Made by a program: the position numbers and the translations under genes | Notes under the pieces: generated by a model | Seen by the model: only the letters and a program-made list of their open reading frames with translations | What the model was told of the DNA's origin: nothing | The model's database searches: none | Source of the DNA: Rhizobium sp. BG4 | Lineage (GTDB): Bacteria; Pseudomonadota; Alphaproteobacteria; Rhizobiales; Rhizobiaceae | Reading direction: 5' to 3' | NCBI RefSeq assembly: GCF_016864575.1 | Contig: NZ_CP044125.1 | Span: 3,268,001-3,332,000 of the forward strand | DNA: 64,000 nt | Shown: positions 51,123 to 59,363 of the stretch, one piece after another | Layout of the letters: every line of letters starts with the position of its first letter | Numbering within the stretch: the stretch's first letter is position 1

Positions 51123-51426
51123 TTTTTTGTTCCCTCTGGTCGCGGTGTGACGTGAACCCGGGCGCTGGCAGCACCGCGTCCGCCAGCAGGTCTATTGAGC
51201 CTGCATAGGGCGTCCAAGCGCCATTCCGATTGCGTCAGAATATGGCGCATTGACGCATTCTTTCAACGATTGCTTAAATGCCTTGTCGCGATCGGAACAA
51301 TCGTCCCGTATGCCCCGAAACGGTGGTGCACTTTCGCCGCAGTTGACATCCGGTTCATAGAGGCAGAACAGGGGCTTATAAAATTCCTATCAATGGCCCG
51401 TGGGTTCCGCCGGCCGGAAGTATCCA
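51123..51426. other. 304-bp divergent promoter region between proX and an MFS gene
   Basis: It holds no gene. On the minus strand a promoter candidate (51239-51266) faces proX. On the plus strand TTGACA (near 51343-51348) and TATAAA (near 51377-51382) occur before the MFS gene, but their spacing is too long to form one promoter. Confidence 0.5.
51239..51266 (-). promoter_or_regulatory. Candidate promoter of the proXWV operon
   Basis: On the minus strand TTGAAA (51266-51261), a 16-base spacer and CATATT (51244-51239) form a sigma70-like promoter about 117 bases before the proX ATG. Confidence 0.5.
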
Positions 51427-52650
51427 ATGGACACAGTTCACGCTCCTCGGGATAGCGTTCTCAAGCATCCCGGCTACCTCAATTTCGCCGCCTCCCGGGT
51501 CTTCTCGTCGCTTTCGTTCCAGTGTGCCGCGGTCGCCATGGGCTGGATGATCTACGACAAGACGCATAGCGCCTTTGCGCTGGCGCTCGTCGGCTTCTGC
51601 CAGTTCCTGCCGATGGTAATCCTGACCTTCGTCGTCGGACATGTCGCCGACCGTTTCGACCGCCGGCGCATCGGCCTGATCTGCCAGCTGATCGAGGCTG
51701 CGACGGCCGCGGTGCTCGCCGTCGCCGTCTGGCAGGACTGGCTGACACCCGCCGGTATCCTCGTTGCGGTGACGATCATGGGCGCGACCGTCGCCTTCGA
51801 GCGGCCGACGATGGCGGCACTGCTGCCGAACATCGTGCCGTCCTCGATGCTGCAGCGGGCTGTGGCGACCTCGACCTCGATGATGCAGACGGCGCTGATC
51901 ATCGGCCCGTCGCTCGGCGGTCTGCTCTACGGCGCCCATCCGGTTGCGCCCTTTGCCGTCGCTGCGGTGATGTTCACCGCCGCCAGCCTCAACGTCATCT
52001 CGATCCGCATGACCTGGACGCCGTCGAAGCGCGAGCCGGTGACCCTGAGCTCGGTCTTTGCCGGTGTCTCCTTCATCAAGAGCCGTCCGGTGATGCTCGG
52101 CACGATCTCGCTCGATCTCTTCGCCGTGCTGCTCGGCGGCGCCACGGCGCTGCTGCCGATGTTTGCGCGCGATATCCTGCATGCCGGCCCCTGGGGGCTC
52201 GGCCTGCTGCGCGCCGCACCGGCGATCGGGGCGCTTGCCATGTCGATCGTGCTGGCGCGGCGGCCGCTGACCAGCAACGTCGGCATGAAGATGTTCGGCG
52301 CCGTTGCGGTCTTCGGGCTCGCGACCATCGTCTTTGCCGTCTCCACCAATATCGCGCTCTCGGTCGCCGCACTGCTCGTCGTCGGCGCCTCCGATACGGT
52401 GAGCGTCGTGGTGCGCAGCTCGCTCGTCCAGCTCCTGACGCCGGACGAGATGCGCGGGCGCGTCAATGCTGTGAACTCGCTGTTCATCGGCACGTCCAAC
52501 CAGCTCGGCGAATTCGAATCCGGCATGCTGGCGGGCTTCATGGGACCAGTCGCAGCCGGGATCATCGGCGGCGTCGGCACCATTGCCGTCGTGCTGTTAT
52601 GGACGCGTCTGTTCCCTGATCTCGCCAAGGTCAAGACGCTGCAGGGATAG
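51427..52650 (+). CDS. MFS transporter, EntS-like
   Basis: The 407-residue protein has about 11-12 membrane helices. It starts YLNFAASRVFSSLSFQCAAVAMGWMIYD and has motif A GHVADRFDRRRIGLICQ, plus the EntS-group marks PDEMRGRVNAVNSLFIGTSNQLGEFESG. The EntS-like group exports siderophores and drugs. No siderophore genes are nearby, so the substrate is open. GGAAG precedes the ATG at 51427. Confidence 0.88.
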   Translation: MDTVHAPRDSVLKHPGYLNFAASRVFSSLSFQCAAVAMGWMIYDKTHSAFALALVGFCQFLPMVILTFVVGHVADRFDRRRIGLICQLIEAATAAVLAVAVWQDWLTPAGILVAVTIMGATVAFERPTMAALLPNIVPSSMLQRAVATSTSMMQTALIIGPSLGGLLYGAHPVAPFAVAAVMFTAASLNVISIRMTWTPSKREPVTLSSVFAGVSFIKSRPVMLGTISLDLFAVLLGGATALLPMFARDILHAGPWGLGLLRAAPAIGALAMSIVLARRPLTSNVGMKMFGAVAVFGLATIVFAVSTNIALSVAALLVVGASDTVSVVVRSSLVQLLTPDEMRGRVNAVNSLFIGTSNQLGEFESGMLAGFMGPVAAGIIGGVGTIAVVLLWTRLFPDLAKVKTLQG

Positions 52651-52739
52651 CCGTTCCGCGTTTTTCTTTTTCCGGTCTGTCGGTTTGACGGGGCGTCATT
52701 CGTCCTATGTCCATCGACAGACGAAAAGGAGGAAGAGAC

Positions 52740-53093
52740 ATGGCTTATGTGGATGGCTTCATCGTGCCCGTGCCGAAGGACAAGCTTGAGGCCTACAAGG
52801 AATTCTCCGCCTATGCCGGAGCGATCTGGAAGGAATTCGGCGCCCTCGAATATGTCGAATGCGTCGGCGACGACGTACCCTATGGCGAGGTGACGTCCTT
52901 TCCGCGGGCGGTGCACCTCAAGGAAGACGAGATCGCCGTGTTTTCTTGGATCCTCTACCCGTCTCGCGAGGTGCGCGACGAGATCAACAAGAAGGTGATG
53001 GCCGATCCGCGGCTCGAAGGCGACAAGTGGCAGATGCCATTCGACGGCAAGCGGATGATCTATGGCGGCTTCAAGGAGCTGCTGCGCCTCTAG
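52740..53093 (+). CDS. DUF1428 family protein
   Basis: The 117-residue protein is typical DUF1428: MAYVDGFIVPVPKDKLEAYKEFS, GDDVPYGEVTSFPRAVHLKEDE, and a C-terminal MPFDGKRMIYGGFKELL. The family has a dimeric ferredoxin-like fold and no known function. AAAGGAGGAAG before the ATG is a very strong ribosome site, suggesting high expression. Confidence 0.88.
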   Translation: MAYVDGFIVPVPKDKLEAYKEFSAYAGAIWKEFGALEYVECVGDDVPYGEVTSFPRAVHLKEDEIAVFSWILYPSREVRDEINKKVMADPRLEGDKWQMPFDGKRMIYGGFKELLRL

Positions 53094-53157
53094 ACGCCAT
53101 TGACATCGGGCATGCGGCGCGACAGGTGAGCCGGAGCTGATAACCGGAGCCTGCCGC

Positions 53158-53580
53158 ATGCCAGTCACCTCGATCACGGTCGCGACCCGCGGCCAGGGCC
53201 TCTACGAATTCACCGATGAGGCGGTCGCCTTCGTGCGGGCGCAGGATGCGGAGGAGGGGCTGCTGACGGTCTTCGTGCGGCATACGTCCTGCTCGCTGCT
53301 GATCCAGGAAAATGCCGATCCGGATGTGCGCACCGATCTCAAAGCCTTCTTCGCCCGCCTCGTACCGCCATCGTCCGATCCGTCGATGCGTTGGATCGTT
53401 CACACGATGGAAGGGCCTGACGATATGCCCGCCCATATCAAGTCGGCGCTGACGCAGGTGTCGATCGGGATCCCCGTTCTCAACGGCAGGTTGGCGCTCG
53501 GGACATGGCAGGGGATCTATCTTTTCGAACACCGCGACCGGCCCCATCATCGCGAAATCGTGTTTCATTTCAGTGGCTGA
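53158..53580 (+). CDS. YjbQ family protein (UPF0047)
   Basis: The 140-residue protein belongs to the YjbQ family: FTDEAVAFVRAQDAEEGLLTVFVRHTSCSLLIQENADPDV, then a WIVHTMEGPDDMPAHIKSAL segment with conserved Glu and His, and LALGTWQGIYLFEHRDRP. Family members can show weak thiamine-phosphate synthase activity in vitro; the true role is unclear. It starts with ATG 53158. Confidence 0.9.
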   Translation: MPVTSITVATRGQGLYEFTDEAVAFVRAQDAEEGLLTVFVRHTSCSLLIQENADPDVRTDLKAFFARLVPPSSDPSMRWIVHTMEGPDDMPAHIKSALTQVSIGIPVLNGRLALGTWQGIYLFEHRDRPHHREIVFHFSG

Positions 53581-53685
53581 ACTGAATCTGAATGCGCAAT
53601 TCGAACACCATTCAGAATTAGCTCTCTATTGTCGAATCATCCCGCAAGGGAGTTCGACTGCACATTGAAACGAGGAAAACCCCAC

Positions 53686-53991
53686 ATGACCAACTTTATT
53701 GCCAAGGCTTCCTTCGCGGCATTGCTTGCCATCGCCTCCATTCCGTTCGGCACGACTGCTGCGTCGGCAGCAAGCCCTGACCGCGGCGCTATCGTCGATG
53801 TGCAGTATCGCCCGCCGATGCGCGGTTGCTCGCCGATGGAAGCCGTGCGCAAGGCACGTTGGACTGGTCTGCGCGATGTTCGCGTGACCGCCGTGACGCC
53901 TCGCCGCGTTGTGGTGTCCGGCCGTGACCGCCGCGGCTGGGACAGAATGACCTTTGCGAACGTTCGCGGTTGCCCGCTGATCCGCCGCTAA
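53686..53991 (+). CDS. Small secreted basic protein of unknown function
   Basis: The 101-residue protein has a signal peptide (MTNFIAKASFAALLAIASIP, cleavage after ASA). The mature Arg-rich domain has two Cys (GCSPMEAVRKARWTGLRDV; NVRGCPLIRR), probably one disulfide. The pattern recurs in rhizobial secreted proteins, but I cannot name a family. AACGAGG precedes the ATG. Confidence 0.75.
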   Translation: MTNFIAKASFAALLAIASIPFGTTAASAASPDRGAIVDVQYRPPMRGCSPMEAVRKARWTGLRDVRVTAVTPRRVVVSGRDRRGWDRMTFANVRGCPLIRR

Positions 53992-54093
53992 CAGTAGCAG
54001 CCGCCGGTCTCCCCGGATGCGGCGGCACAGAACCGCCCTTTGCCAAGGTCTCCCCGGATTGCGGCAAGGGCGGTTTCTTTATGCCCTGAAACG

Positions 54094-54155
54094 AAAAAAG
54101 CCTCGCACGGGCGAGGCTGAGTTCTAGGCCGCCTCGGGGAAAAGAAGAGGCGACG
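54094..54155 (-). ncRNA. Candidate small RNA with its own promoter and terminator
   Basis: Read right to left, about 62 nt begin ACTCCCCGTCGCCTC, hold an inner stem GCCTC/GAGGC with a CU-rich loop, and end in GCCTCGC...GCGAGGC followed by six T (54099-54094), a clear terminator. The CTCCCC motif could pair with ribosome sites. It could instead be the 3' end of the transcript of the 26-residue protein at 54278-54358. Confidence 0.5.
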
Positions 54156-54161
54156 GGGAGT

Positions 54162-54189
54162 TATCTAGTACCCCGCGGTACGGTTGCAA
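54162..54189 (-). promoter_or_regulatory. Promoter of the candidate small RNA
   Basis: On the minus strand TTGCAA (54189-54184), a 16-base spacer and TAGATA (54167-54162) give a start near 54155. The -35 is the same as that of one AbcR promoter. Confidence 0.45.
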
Positions 54190-54277
54190 AGGACACTTTT
54201 GTCTATTCCGGTACGCTTTTGCTTCATTCATTCTGATGCTGGTATCAAGAATGCTGATAGCTCCCGGAAGCCGGGCT

Positions 54278-54358
54278 TTACGCTCGAATGAACAGGGCTC
54301 CCACGAGCCCGAAAACTGCGATCGATTGCAGGATGAACATCGGCAGCTGGTCAGACAT
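54278..54358 (-). CDS. 26-residue single-helix membrane protein
   Basis: The reading MSDQLPMFILQSIAVFGLVG followed by ALFIRA is a single hydrophobic helix with a charged C-terminal end. A strong ribosome site (GGGAGGG) lies six bases before the ATG, more than chance would suggest for so short a frame. Single-helix proteins of this size often attach to larger membrane complexes. The sequence does not identify a partner. Confidence 0.55.
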   Translation of the reverse strand: MSDQLPMFILQSIAVFGLVGALFIRA

Positions 54359-54441
54359 GGTTCCCTCCCGTGGGGCGATGCGGAGATGTTCTGTTTGTCG
54401 GGAGACCCGGGCTCCGCTTCTGCCGGGCCTCCGTCATGCCG

Positions 54442-54696
54442 TCAGCGGCAGCGCTTGACCGTCTTGGTGACGGTGCGCTCGCCATTGTCATGCGTGACGC
54501 TCTTGGTCACGCAACGATCGCGTTCGCGGTAGGCGCCGATGGCGACGCCGCGGTCGCTGATCCTGATGCTCGGGCGGACTTCGCCGCGGTCTTCCGTATA
54601 AACGCGCTTCTTGACCGTGACCGTATCGGCCATGGCCGGAACGCTGAAGGTGAATGCTGCCACCGCAGCCATCGTAGCACAAATCATCTTTCGCAT
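54442..54696 (-). CDS. Small secreted basic protein of unknown function
   Basis: The 84-residue protein has a signal peptide (MRKMICATMAAVAAFTFSVP, cleavage after AMA). The mature domain VTVKKRVYTEDRGEVRPSIR has two Cys (RDRCVTKSV, VKRC-R) that could form a disulfide. A GGAGGT ribosome site lies upstream of the ATG at 54696. It is likely periplasmic. No family recognised. Confidence 0.75.
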   Translation of the reverse strand: MRKMICATMAAVAAFTFSVPAMADTVTVKKRVYTEDRGEVRPSIRISDRGVAIGAYRERDRCVTKSVTHDNGERTVTKTVKRCR

Positions 54697-54878
54697 TATC
54701 GAATACCTCCGTTTTAGCGATGGAGAGGGAACGGCGGGTTCTCCTGTCGGTTCCGGGCGGCGGATAACCTTCGGGAACAGGCTGTTACGGAAATTTAGGG
54801 CTGCAGGAGGGAACCCGGATTGATCGCAACAGGCGAAAGACGGCGCGAAACGCTTGTCCGCGGCGGTGCGTTGGTGAT

Positions 54879-54906
54879 AGCGTAATATTTCTTGGAATAT
54901 AACGCT
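54879..54906. promoter_or_regulatory. Palindromic operator (Mo-box-like) before the DUF2325-GntR operon
   Basis: The 28-bp palindrome AGCGTAATATT-TCTTGG-AATATAACGCT has 11 of 14 complementary base pairs about its centre. It ends 11 bases before the DUF2325 ATG, so a bound protein would block the promoter. It shares 19 of its first 22 bases with the site at 61474-61500. The half-site CGTTATATT resembles ModE-type molybdate operators. The identity of the regulator is inference. Confidence 0.6.
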
Positions 54907-54917
54907 TCGGGTTCGAT

Positions 54918-56195
54918 ATGCCGCCTCTGGCCGATTACAGCCGACCAAAGACAATCTCGTCCAGTGAGCTTTCGCTGCTTGCCGGGGGCAGGCCGCAGGC
55001 GCCAAATGCCGTGAAGGCGCAGCGGCGCAAGACCTGGGAGATCTCGCCGACCTTCCATTGCTCGATCATCGGCACCTGCCTGACGGCAGCCGAATTGCGC
55101 CAGTTGATCGTCAAGCTCGGCGATGCCGACGCGAAGACGGCCAGCGATCACGCCCTGCATGGCCGCGGCGTGCGTGCCGCCGGTCAGCGCGATATTGCCG
55201 GCAAGCTGTTGAACAAGGCGCTGGACCGGCGCCATGAGACGGTGCTCAAGCGCTTCGCGCGGCTGACGACGGCGGCGGAGCTCCGGGCGATGTGGGATGC
55301 CTGCCTCGACGAGGGCGAGATCTCCGGCGCCTATTGGGCCGTCATCAGCCATCCCGCCACCGATCATGCGCTGCTGCAGGACGTGTTCGGCGAGGTGCAT
55401 ATGCTCTCGCATCTGGTCGGCAGTTCGAGCCGCCTGGATTTGGCGCGGTTGCGCGCGCTGCAGAATGAAGTGGCGGTCAAGGACGAGAAGATCGCCCGGC
55501 AGGAAGAGCGGCTGCGGTCTTCCGCCGAGGAGCGGAGCATGCTTCAGCGCAGGATCGACGCGCTCGAGGATATCGTCGTCAGGGTCAACGCGGTGAAGGC
55601 GAGCCAGGCTCCGGAGGCGGCTGGTGCCGTCGAGGCCGCGGTACTGGAAAAGCTGGAGGCTGCGCGCGAGCGGACCGAGGCGCTGGAGCGGCGCCTGGCG
55701 GAGACCGAGGCGCAACTGCGCGCGGCCGCAAAGCGCGAGGCTGCCGCTGCCGAGGATAATGCCGCGCTGCTGCGAGAGAACCATGGCCTGGAGCAGGCGT
55801 TCTCCGGCGTTACAGAACACGGCGCCACGCAGTCCATGTCGCTGGCTGGAACGGTGGTCCTTTATGTCGGCGGGCGGAAGAACCTGTTCGACCGGCTGCG
55901 GAGCTTTGCGGCGCGGGCAGGGGTGGACCTGATGTTTCATGATGGCGGCATGGAGGAGGCGACGTCGCTGTTGCCCGGGCTCGTTGCCCAGAGTGCAGTG
56001 ACTGTGTTTCCCGTCGATTGCGTCAGCCATTCGGCCGCGGGCATCGTCAAGTGCCATTGCCGGGATGCGGGCAAACCGTTCCTGCCGTTGCGCTCGGCCA
56101 GCCTTGCGAGCTTCATCGCGGCGCTCGGAGACATATCGGATCTGCTCGCCGAGCGCGACGATGCCGGCGTGCCGCGCCGGAGCGCATCGGCATGA
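54918..56195 (+). CDS. DUF2325 domain protein with a central coiled coil
   Basis: The 425-residue protein has an N-terminal helical region (FHCSIIGTCLTAAELRQLIVKLG), a coiled coil at about 175-300 (RLDLARLRALQNEVAVKDEKI and many Glu/Ala/Arg heptads), and a C-terminal DUF2325 domain. That domain has VLYVGGRKNLFDRLRSFAARAG and a C-H-C cluster (VKCHCRDAGKPF). The fold suggests a nucleotide or metal site, but the function is not known. The gntR start overlaps its stop (ATGA). The upstream palindrome suggests control by molybdenum. Confidence 0.83.
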   Translation: MPPLADYSRPKTISSSELSLLAGGRPQAPNAVKAQRRKTWEISPTFHCSIIGTCLTAAELRQLIVKLGDADAKTASDHALHGRGVRAAGQRDIAGKLLNKALDRRHETVLKRFARLTTAAELRAMWDACLDEGEISGAYWAVISHPATDHALLQDVFGEVHMLSHLVGSSSRLDLARLRALQNEVAVKDEKIARQEERLRSSAEERSMLQRRIDALEDIVVRVNAVKASQAPEAAGAVEAAVLEKLEAARERTEALERRLAETEAQLRAAAKREAAAAEDNAALLRENHGLEQAFSGVTEHGATQSMSLAGTVVLYVGGRKNLFDRLRSFAARAGVDLMFHDGGMEEATSLLPGLVAQSAVTVFPVDCVSHSAAGIVKCHCRDAGKPFLPLRSASLASFIAALGDISDLLAERDDAGVPRRSASA

Positions 56196-56827
56196 GCAAT
56201 CTCGGACTGAGCCTGCCGCGAAGCATTTCGCTTCGAGAGCAGGTGACGGATACGCTGCGTCACTCCATCCTGTTCGGCACGCTGAAGCCCGGCCAGAAGC
56301 TGATCGAGCGGCAGATCTGCGAGGAGATGGGCATCAGCCGCACCGTTCTGCGCGAGGCGCTGCAGCACCTCGATGCCGAGGGGCTGCTGATCAACGGGCG
56401 GCGGGGCCGCTCGGTCGTTGCCATCGGTATGCAGGAGGCGCGCGAGATCGACGACACGCGCCAGGCGCTGGAGCGGCTGATTGCCGAGAGCTTTGCCCGC
56501 AATGCCGGAAAGGCGGAGATCGCCGAGTTGCGCGTGCTGCTTTCCGCCATGGAAACGGCTGATGACGAGCGCGAGGCGCTGATCAAGGAGACGGAATTCT
56601 TCGCGCGGCTGGCCGATGGCTGCGGCAACAAGGTGGCAGCCGGGTTCTTCCGGCAGCTTAGCGGCCGCGTGGTGATGCTGCGCGGTGTTACGGAACGGGA
56701 CGGTGCGGACCGGAGGCAGCGGACCGCCGGAATCCGGGCGATCGTCGAGGCGATCGATGCCGGTGATGCGGAAAAAGCTGGCACTCTTTGCGCATCGCGT
56801 GCGGCGGCGGGTGCCACTTATCGGTAA
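56192..56827 (+). CDS. GntR-family transcriptional regulator
   Basis: The 211-residue protein has an N-terminal winged HTH (LREQVTDTLRHSILFGTLKPGQKLIERQICEEMGISRTVLREALQ) and an FCD-type helical effector domain of the FadR group. It is translationally coupled to the DUF2325 gene by a four-base overlap. Coupling suggests that both act together. Whether it binds the shared palindrome is not known; GntR sites are usually different. Confidence 0.88.
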   Translation: MSNLGLSLPRSISLREQVTDTLRHSILFGTLKPGQKLIERQICEEMGISRTVLREALQHLDAEGLLINGRRGRSVVAIGMQEAREIDDTRQALERLIAESFARNAGKAEIAELRVLLSAMETADDEREALIKETEFFARLADGCGNKVAAGFFRQLSGRVVMLRGVTERDGADRRQRTAGIRAIVEAIDAGDAEKAGTLCASRAAAGATYR

Positions 56828-56877
56828 AGTGGAACCTTTTGACGCAGTTCGCGTTACTCCTCGACAGGAGGACACCC

Positions 56878-57210
56878 ATGACAAACGACTTCAACAGACC
56901 AAACCCGACTTCGCCTCCGGGCGAACGCCGTTCGTCGATGACGATGTGGATCGGCATTGCCGCGGCGATTGTGATCATTGCACTGGCTGCGACCTACTGG
57001 CCGCGGTCTGGTCCGGCACCGGCGACAGCGCCTGCCGGGGAGACGTCGACAACGACGACGCCTGCTGCACCGGCGACCCCGCCGGCCACCTCGACCGCGC
57101 CGGCAACGCCGCCTGCGGCAGAGCCTGCAGCCCCGGCAACGCCGCCGGCCGCCGCACCGGCGCCCGCAGCGCCTGCTCCGGCAGCCCCCGCACCGGCGAC
57201 GCCGCAATAA
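56878..57210 (+). CDS. Membrane-anchored Pro/Ala-rich protein of unknown function
   Basis: The 110-residue protein has a polar N terminus, one membrane helix (TMWIGIAAAIVIIALAATYW) and a 65-residue tail of PATPPA and APAPAAP repeats without charge. ACAGGAGG precedes the ATG, so it is probably made well. The tail likely extends into the periplasm as a flexible rod. Repeats in the DNA follow the coding. Confidence 0.72.
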   Translation: MTNDFNRPNPTSPPGERRSSMTMWIGIAAAIVIIALAATYWPRSGPAPATAPAGETSTTTTPAAPATPPATSTAPATPPAAEPAAPATPPAAAPAPAAPAPAAPAPATPQ

Positions 57211-57240
57211 CCCGACAACGGCAACGCCGCAGTGAAAATG

Positions 57241-57267
57241 AAAAGCCCGGCTCAGCGCCGGGCTTTT
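57241..57267 (+). terminator. Rho-independent terminator
   Basis: AAAAGCCCGGC (57241-57251) and GCCGGGCTTTT (57257-57267) form an 11-bp stem followed by T. It lies between the Pro/Ala-rich gene and the convergent Nudix gene and could serve both. Confidence 0.85.
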
Positions 57268-57280
57268 TCTTTCTCCGCGC

Positions 57281-57691
57281 TCAGGCGGTGGTCCGCCATT
57301 TCTGCCAGAAGGGCAGGATATGATCCGCGGTCAGCGGCGCCATCGGCAGATCGCCCGGTGCGGCCGGTGACACCCAGGCGATTTCGTCGATCTCGCCGCC
57401 AACTGTGATTTTCGGATCGTCTATGGTGATCAGGAAAAGATCGGCACGGACGCGGTGATGCGGTTCGTTGGCGGCAACCGCCTGGAATTCGCCGATCGGC
57501 TGCAAGGCATCCTGCTCGACCCTCAGGCCGATCTCCTCGTACAGTTCCCTGATCAGGGCCGCGTCCGGCGTCTCGCCGGGCTCGATCTTGCCGCCGGGCT
57601 GCATGAAGACCTCGGTGCCGTTCTTGCGCACCAGGAGCACGTCGCCATTGCGGCGTGCGATCAAGGCGGCGGCGATCTTGATGATTTTCAT
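57281..57691 (-). CDS. Nudix hydrolase
   Basis: The 136-residue protein has the Nudix box G-x5-E-x7-REUxEExGU (GKIEPGETPDAALIRELYEEIG) at about residues 34-56, which binds Mg2+ and cleaves nucleoside diphosphates linked to X. The size and the IGEFQAVAANEPHHRV region fit a small housecleaning Nudix enzyme. It converges on a terminator. Substrate unknown. Confidence 0.9.
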   Translation of the reverse strand: MKIIKIAAALIARRNGDVLLVRKNGTEVFMQPGGKIEPGETPDAALIRELYEEIGLRVEQDALQPIGEFQAVAANEPHHRVRADLFLITIDDPKITVGGEIDEIAWVSPAAPGDLPMAPLTADHILPFWQKWRTTA

Positions 57692-57827
57692 CGCTTGCTG
57701 TCTCCCGGCTCTATCGTCTCGTCCTTTCCGGGATAACCACTCGCGGCGGCTGACGCAATGATATCAGTCGTTTTGACAAGCGTCGTCTGCGGCGGCTAAG
57801 GTCGCCGCAAATCACGGAGGAAAACCC

Positions 57828-58037
57828 ATGAAAATCAGCGCGCGCAACCGTCTCAAGGGCAAGGTCGTCGAAGTCACCAAGGGTGCAACGACGGCGCATG
57901 TGCGGATCGATATCGGTAATGGCGCCATCGTGACCGCCTCGATCACCAACGAGGCCGTCGACGAGCTCGGCCTGAAGGCCGGCGGCGAGGCCTATGCCGT
58001 CGTCAAGGCATCCGACGTCATGGTCGCCGTCGACTGA
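57828..58037 (+). CDS. mop: Molbindin (Mop/TOBE-domain molybdate-binding protein)
   Basis: The 69-residue protein is a single Mop/TOBE domain: MKISARNRLKGKVVEVTKGATTAHVRIDI, then NEAVDELGLKAGGEAYAVVKASDVMVAVD. The SARNxLKGxV motif is the molbindin signature. Such proteins form hexamers that store molybdate or tungstate in the cytoplasm. AGGAG precedes the ATG. It converges on the ABC transporter operon with six bases between stops, which strongly suggests a shared metal. Confidence 0.93.
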   Translation: MKISARNRLKGKVVEVTKGATTAHVRIDIGNGAIVTASITNEAVDELGLKAGGEAYAVVKASDVMVAVD

Positions 58038-58043
58038 CCGGCG

Positions 58044-59363
58044 TCAGGCCTGTTGGCAATAATGTGCGGTGCCGTTGTCGCCGGTCTCGAAGTCGCCTTT
58101 CTGCGGCGGCGCGATCGGTTTGAACAGCGTGCGGTCCGGCTTGAGGTCGAGGAGCGGCGTGCCGTCGAGGCAATCGAGGCCGCGTACCAGCAGTGCGCCA
58201 TCCTCGATGCTCTCCAGCTTGACGATCGAGGTGCCGATCGGGTTCGGCCGCACAGGTGAGCGCAGGGAAAACGTGCCGTGCACCTTGCCGTTGCTCGCCG
58301 GGCTCTGCAGCACCAGATCGCGGCGGGAGCGATCGAGCCAGTAGAGCACTTCCAGCCGCTCGAATGCCTCGACGCCCTTCAGCGCCGGGATCCATGGCTC
58401 GAAGATTTCGATGCGGCAGACGGGCCCGTCATGGCGGCCCTGCCGCGGCGTTTCCATGCGCGAGGTCCAGGGCGTGCTGATGCTGCCGATGAAGACCAGA
58501 CCGGCATCGCGCGCCTCCGGCGGATCGATCGCTACTTCGTTTTCCCGGAGTTCGTTTTCGCGGACCATCGTCTTTCCTTTATAGAGCGAGAAGCGGTCGA
58601 GGCGTGGGGCGCAGATGCGGGCGCTGCCCTCGAGCTCGCCGATCACGACATCGATATCGTAGAGTTCCTTGAGTGCCTTCGGCGTCAGCACCTCGGCGGG
58701 CGGGCCGAGTGCCGCGAGCTTGCCGCCATTGAGAAGCGCCACGCGGTCCGCAGCCAGGAAGGCGTGATCGGGATTGTGGGTCGAGAGCACGATCGACAAT
58801 CCCTTTCGGGCAAGGGCGCGGATATGGGCAAGCACCCGCATCTGGTTGCCGTAGTCGAGGCTTGCCGAGGGTTCGTCCATCACCAGGATTTCGGGCTCCT
58901 GCGCCAAAGCGCGGGCGATCAGCACCAGCTGCCGTTCGCCGCCGCTGATCTCGGTATAGGGCTTGGAGGCGAGACCCGACATGCCGAGGCTTTCGAGCGC
59001 GCTTACCGCCACCTGCCGGTCGTGGCGCGAGGGCATGGCGAAGAGGGCGATGTGGGCGGCGCGGCCCATCAGCACGACATCGAGAACGGAGAAGGGGAAG
59101 AGGGCGGCATGAGCCTGCGGCACATAGGCGATGCGCGCGGCGCGATCCCGGCGCGGCCACTCGGATAGCGGCTTTCCGTCGAGCAGGATCTCGCCGGCCT
59201 TGACGGGCAGCAGGCCGAGCATGGTCTTGAACAGCGTCGTCTTGCCGGCGCCGTTCGGGCCGAGCAGGGCCAGCACTTCGCCCGTTATCAGCGACAGCGT
59301 CAGATCGCTGCCGACGATCCTGCTGCCATAGCCGAAGGCGAGGGACCGGAGATCGAGGCTCAT
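58044..59363 (-). CDS. FecE-type ABC ATPase fused to a TrmO/TsaA-like domain
   Basis: The 439-residue protein has two parts. Residues 1 to about 255 are a FecE/BtuD-like ATPase with Walker A GPNGAGKTT (35-43), signature SGGERQ (140-145) and Walker B LVMDEPSASLD. Residues about 283-425 match the TrmO/TsaA fold (IGSISTPWTSRMETPRQG, SPVRPNPIGTS, DCLDGTPLLDLKP), a family that methylates tRNA N6-threonylcarbamoyladenosine. The start overlaps the permease stop (ATGA). Fusion of an importer ATPase with a SAM-binding domain suggests regulation or modification. The neighbouring mop gene suggests molybdate import. Confidence 0.9.
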   Translation of the reverse strand: MSLDLRSLAFGYGSRIVGSDLTLSLITGEVLALLGPNGAGKTTLFKTMLGLLPVKAGEILLDGKPLSEWPRRDRAARIAYVPQAHAALFPFSVLDVVLMGRAAHIALFAMPSRHDRQVAVSALESLGMSGLASKPYTEISGGERQLVLIARALAQEPEILVMDEPSASLDYGNQMRVLAHIRALARKGLSIVLSTHNPDHAFLAADRVALLNGGKLAALGPPAEVLTPKALKELYDIDVVIGELEGSARICAPRLDRFSLYKGKTMVRENELRENEVAIDPPEARDAGLVFIGSISTPWTSRMETPRQGRHDGPVCRIEIFEPWIPALKGVEAFERLEVLYWLDRSRRDLVLQSPASNGKVHGTFSLRSPVRPNPIGTSIVKLESIEDGALLVRGLDCLDGTPLLDLKPDRTLFKPIAPPQKGDFETGDNGTAHYCQQA

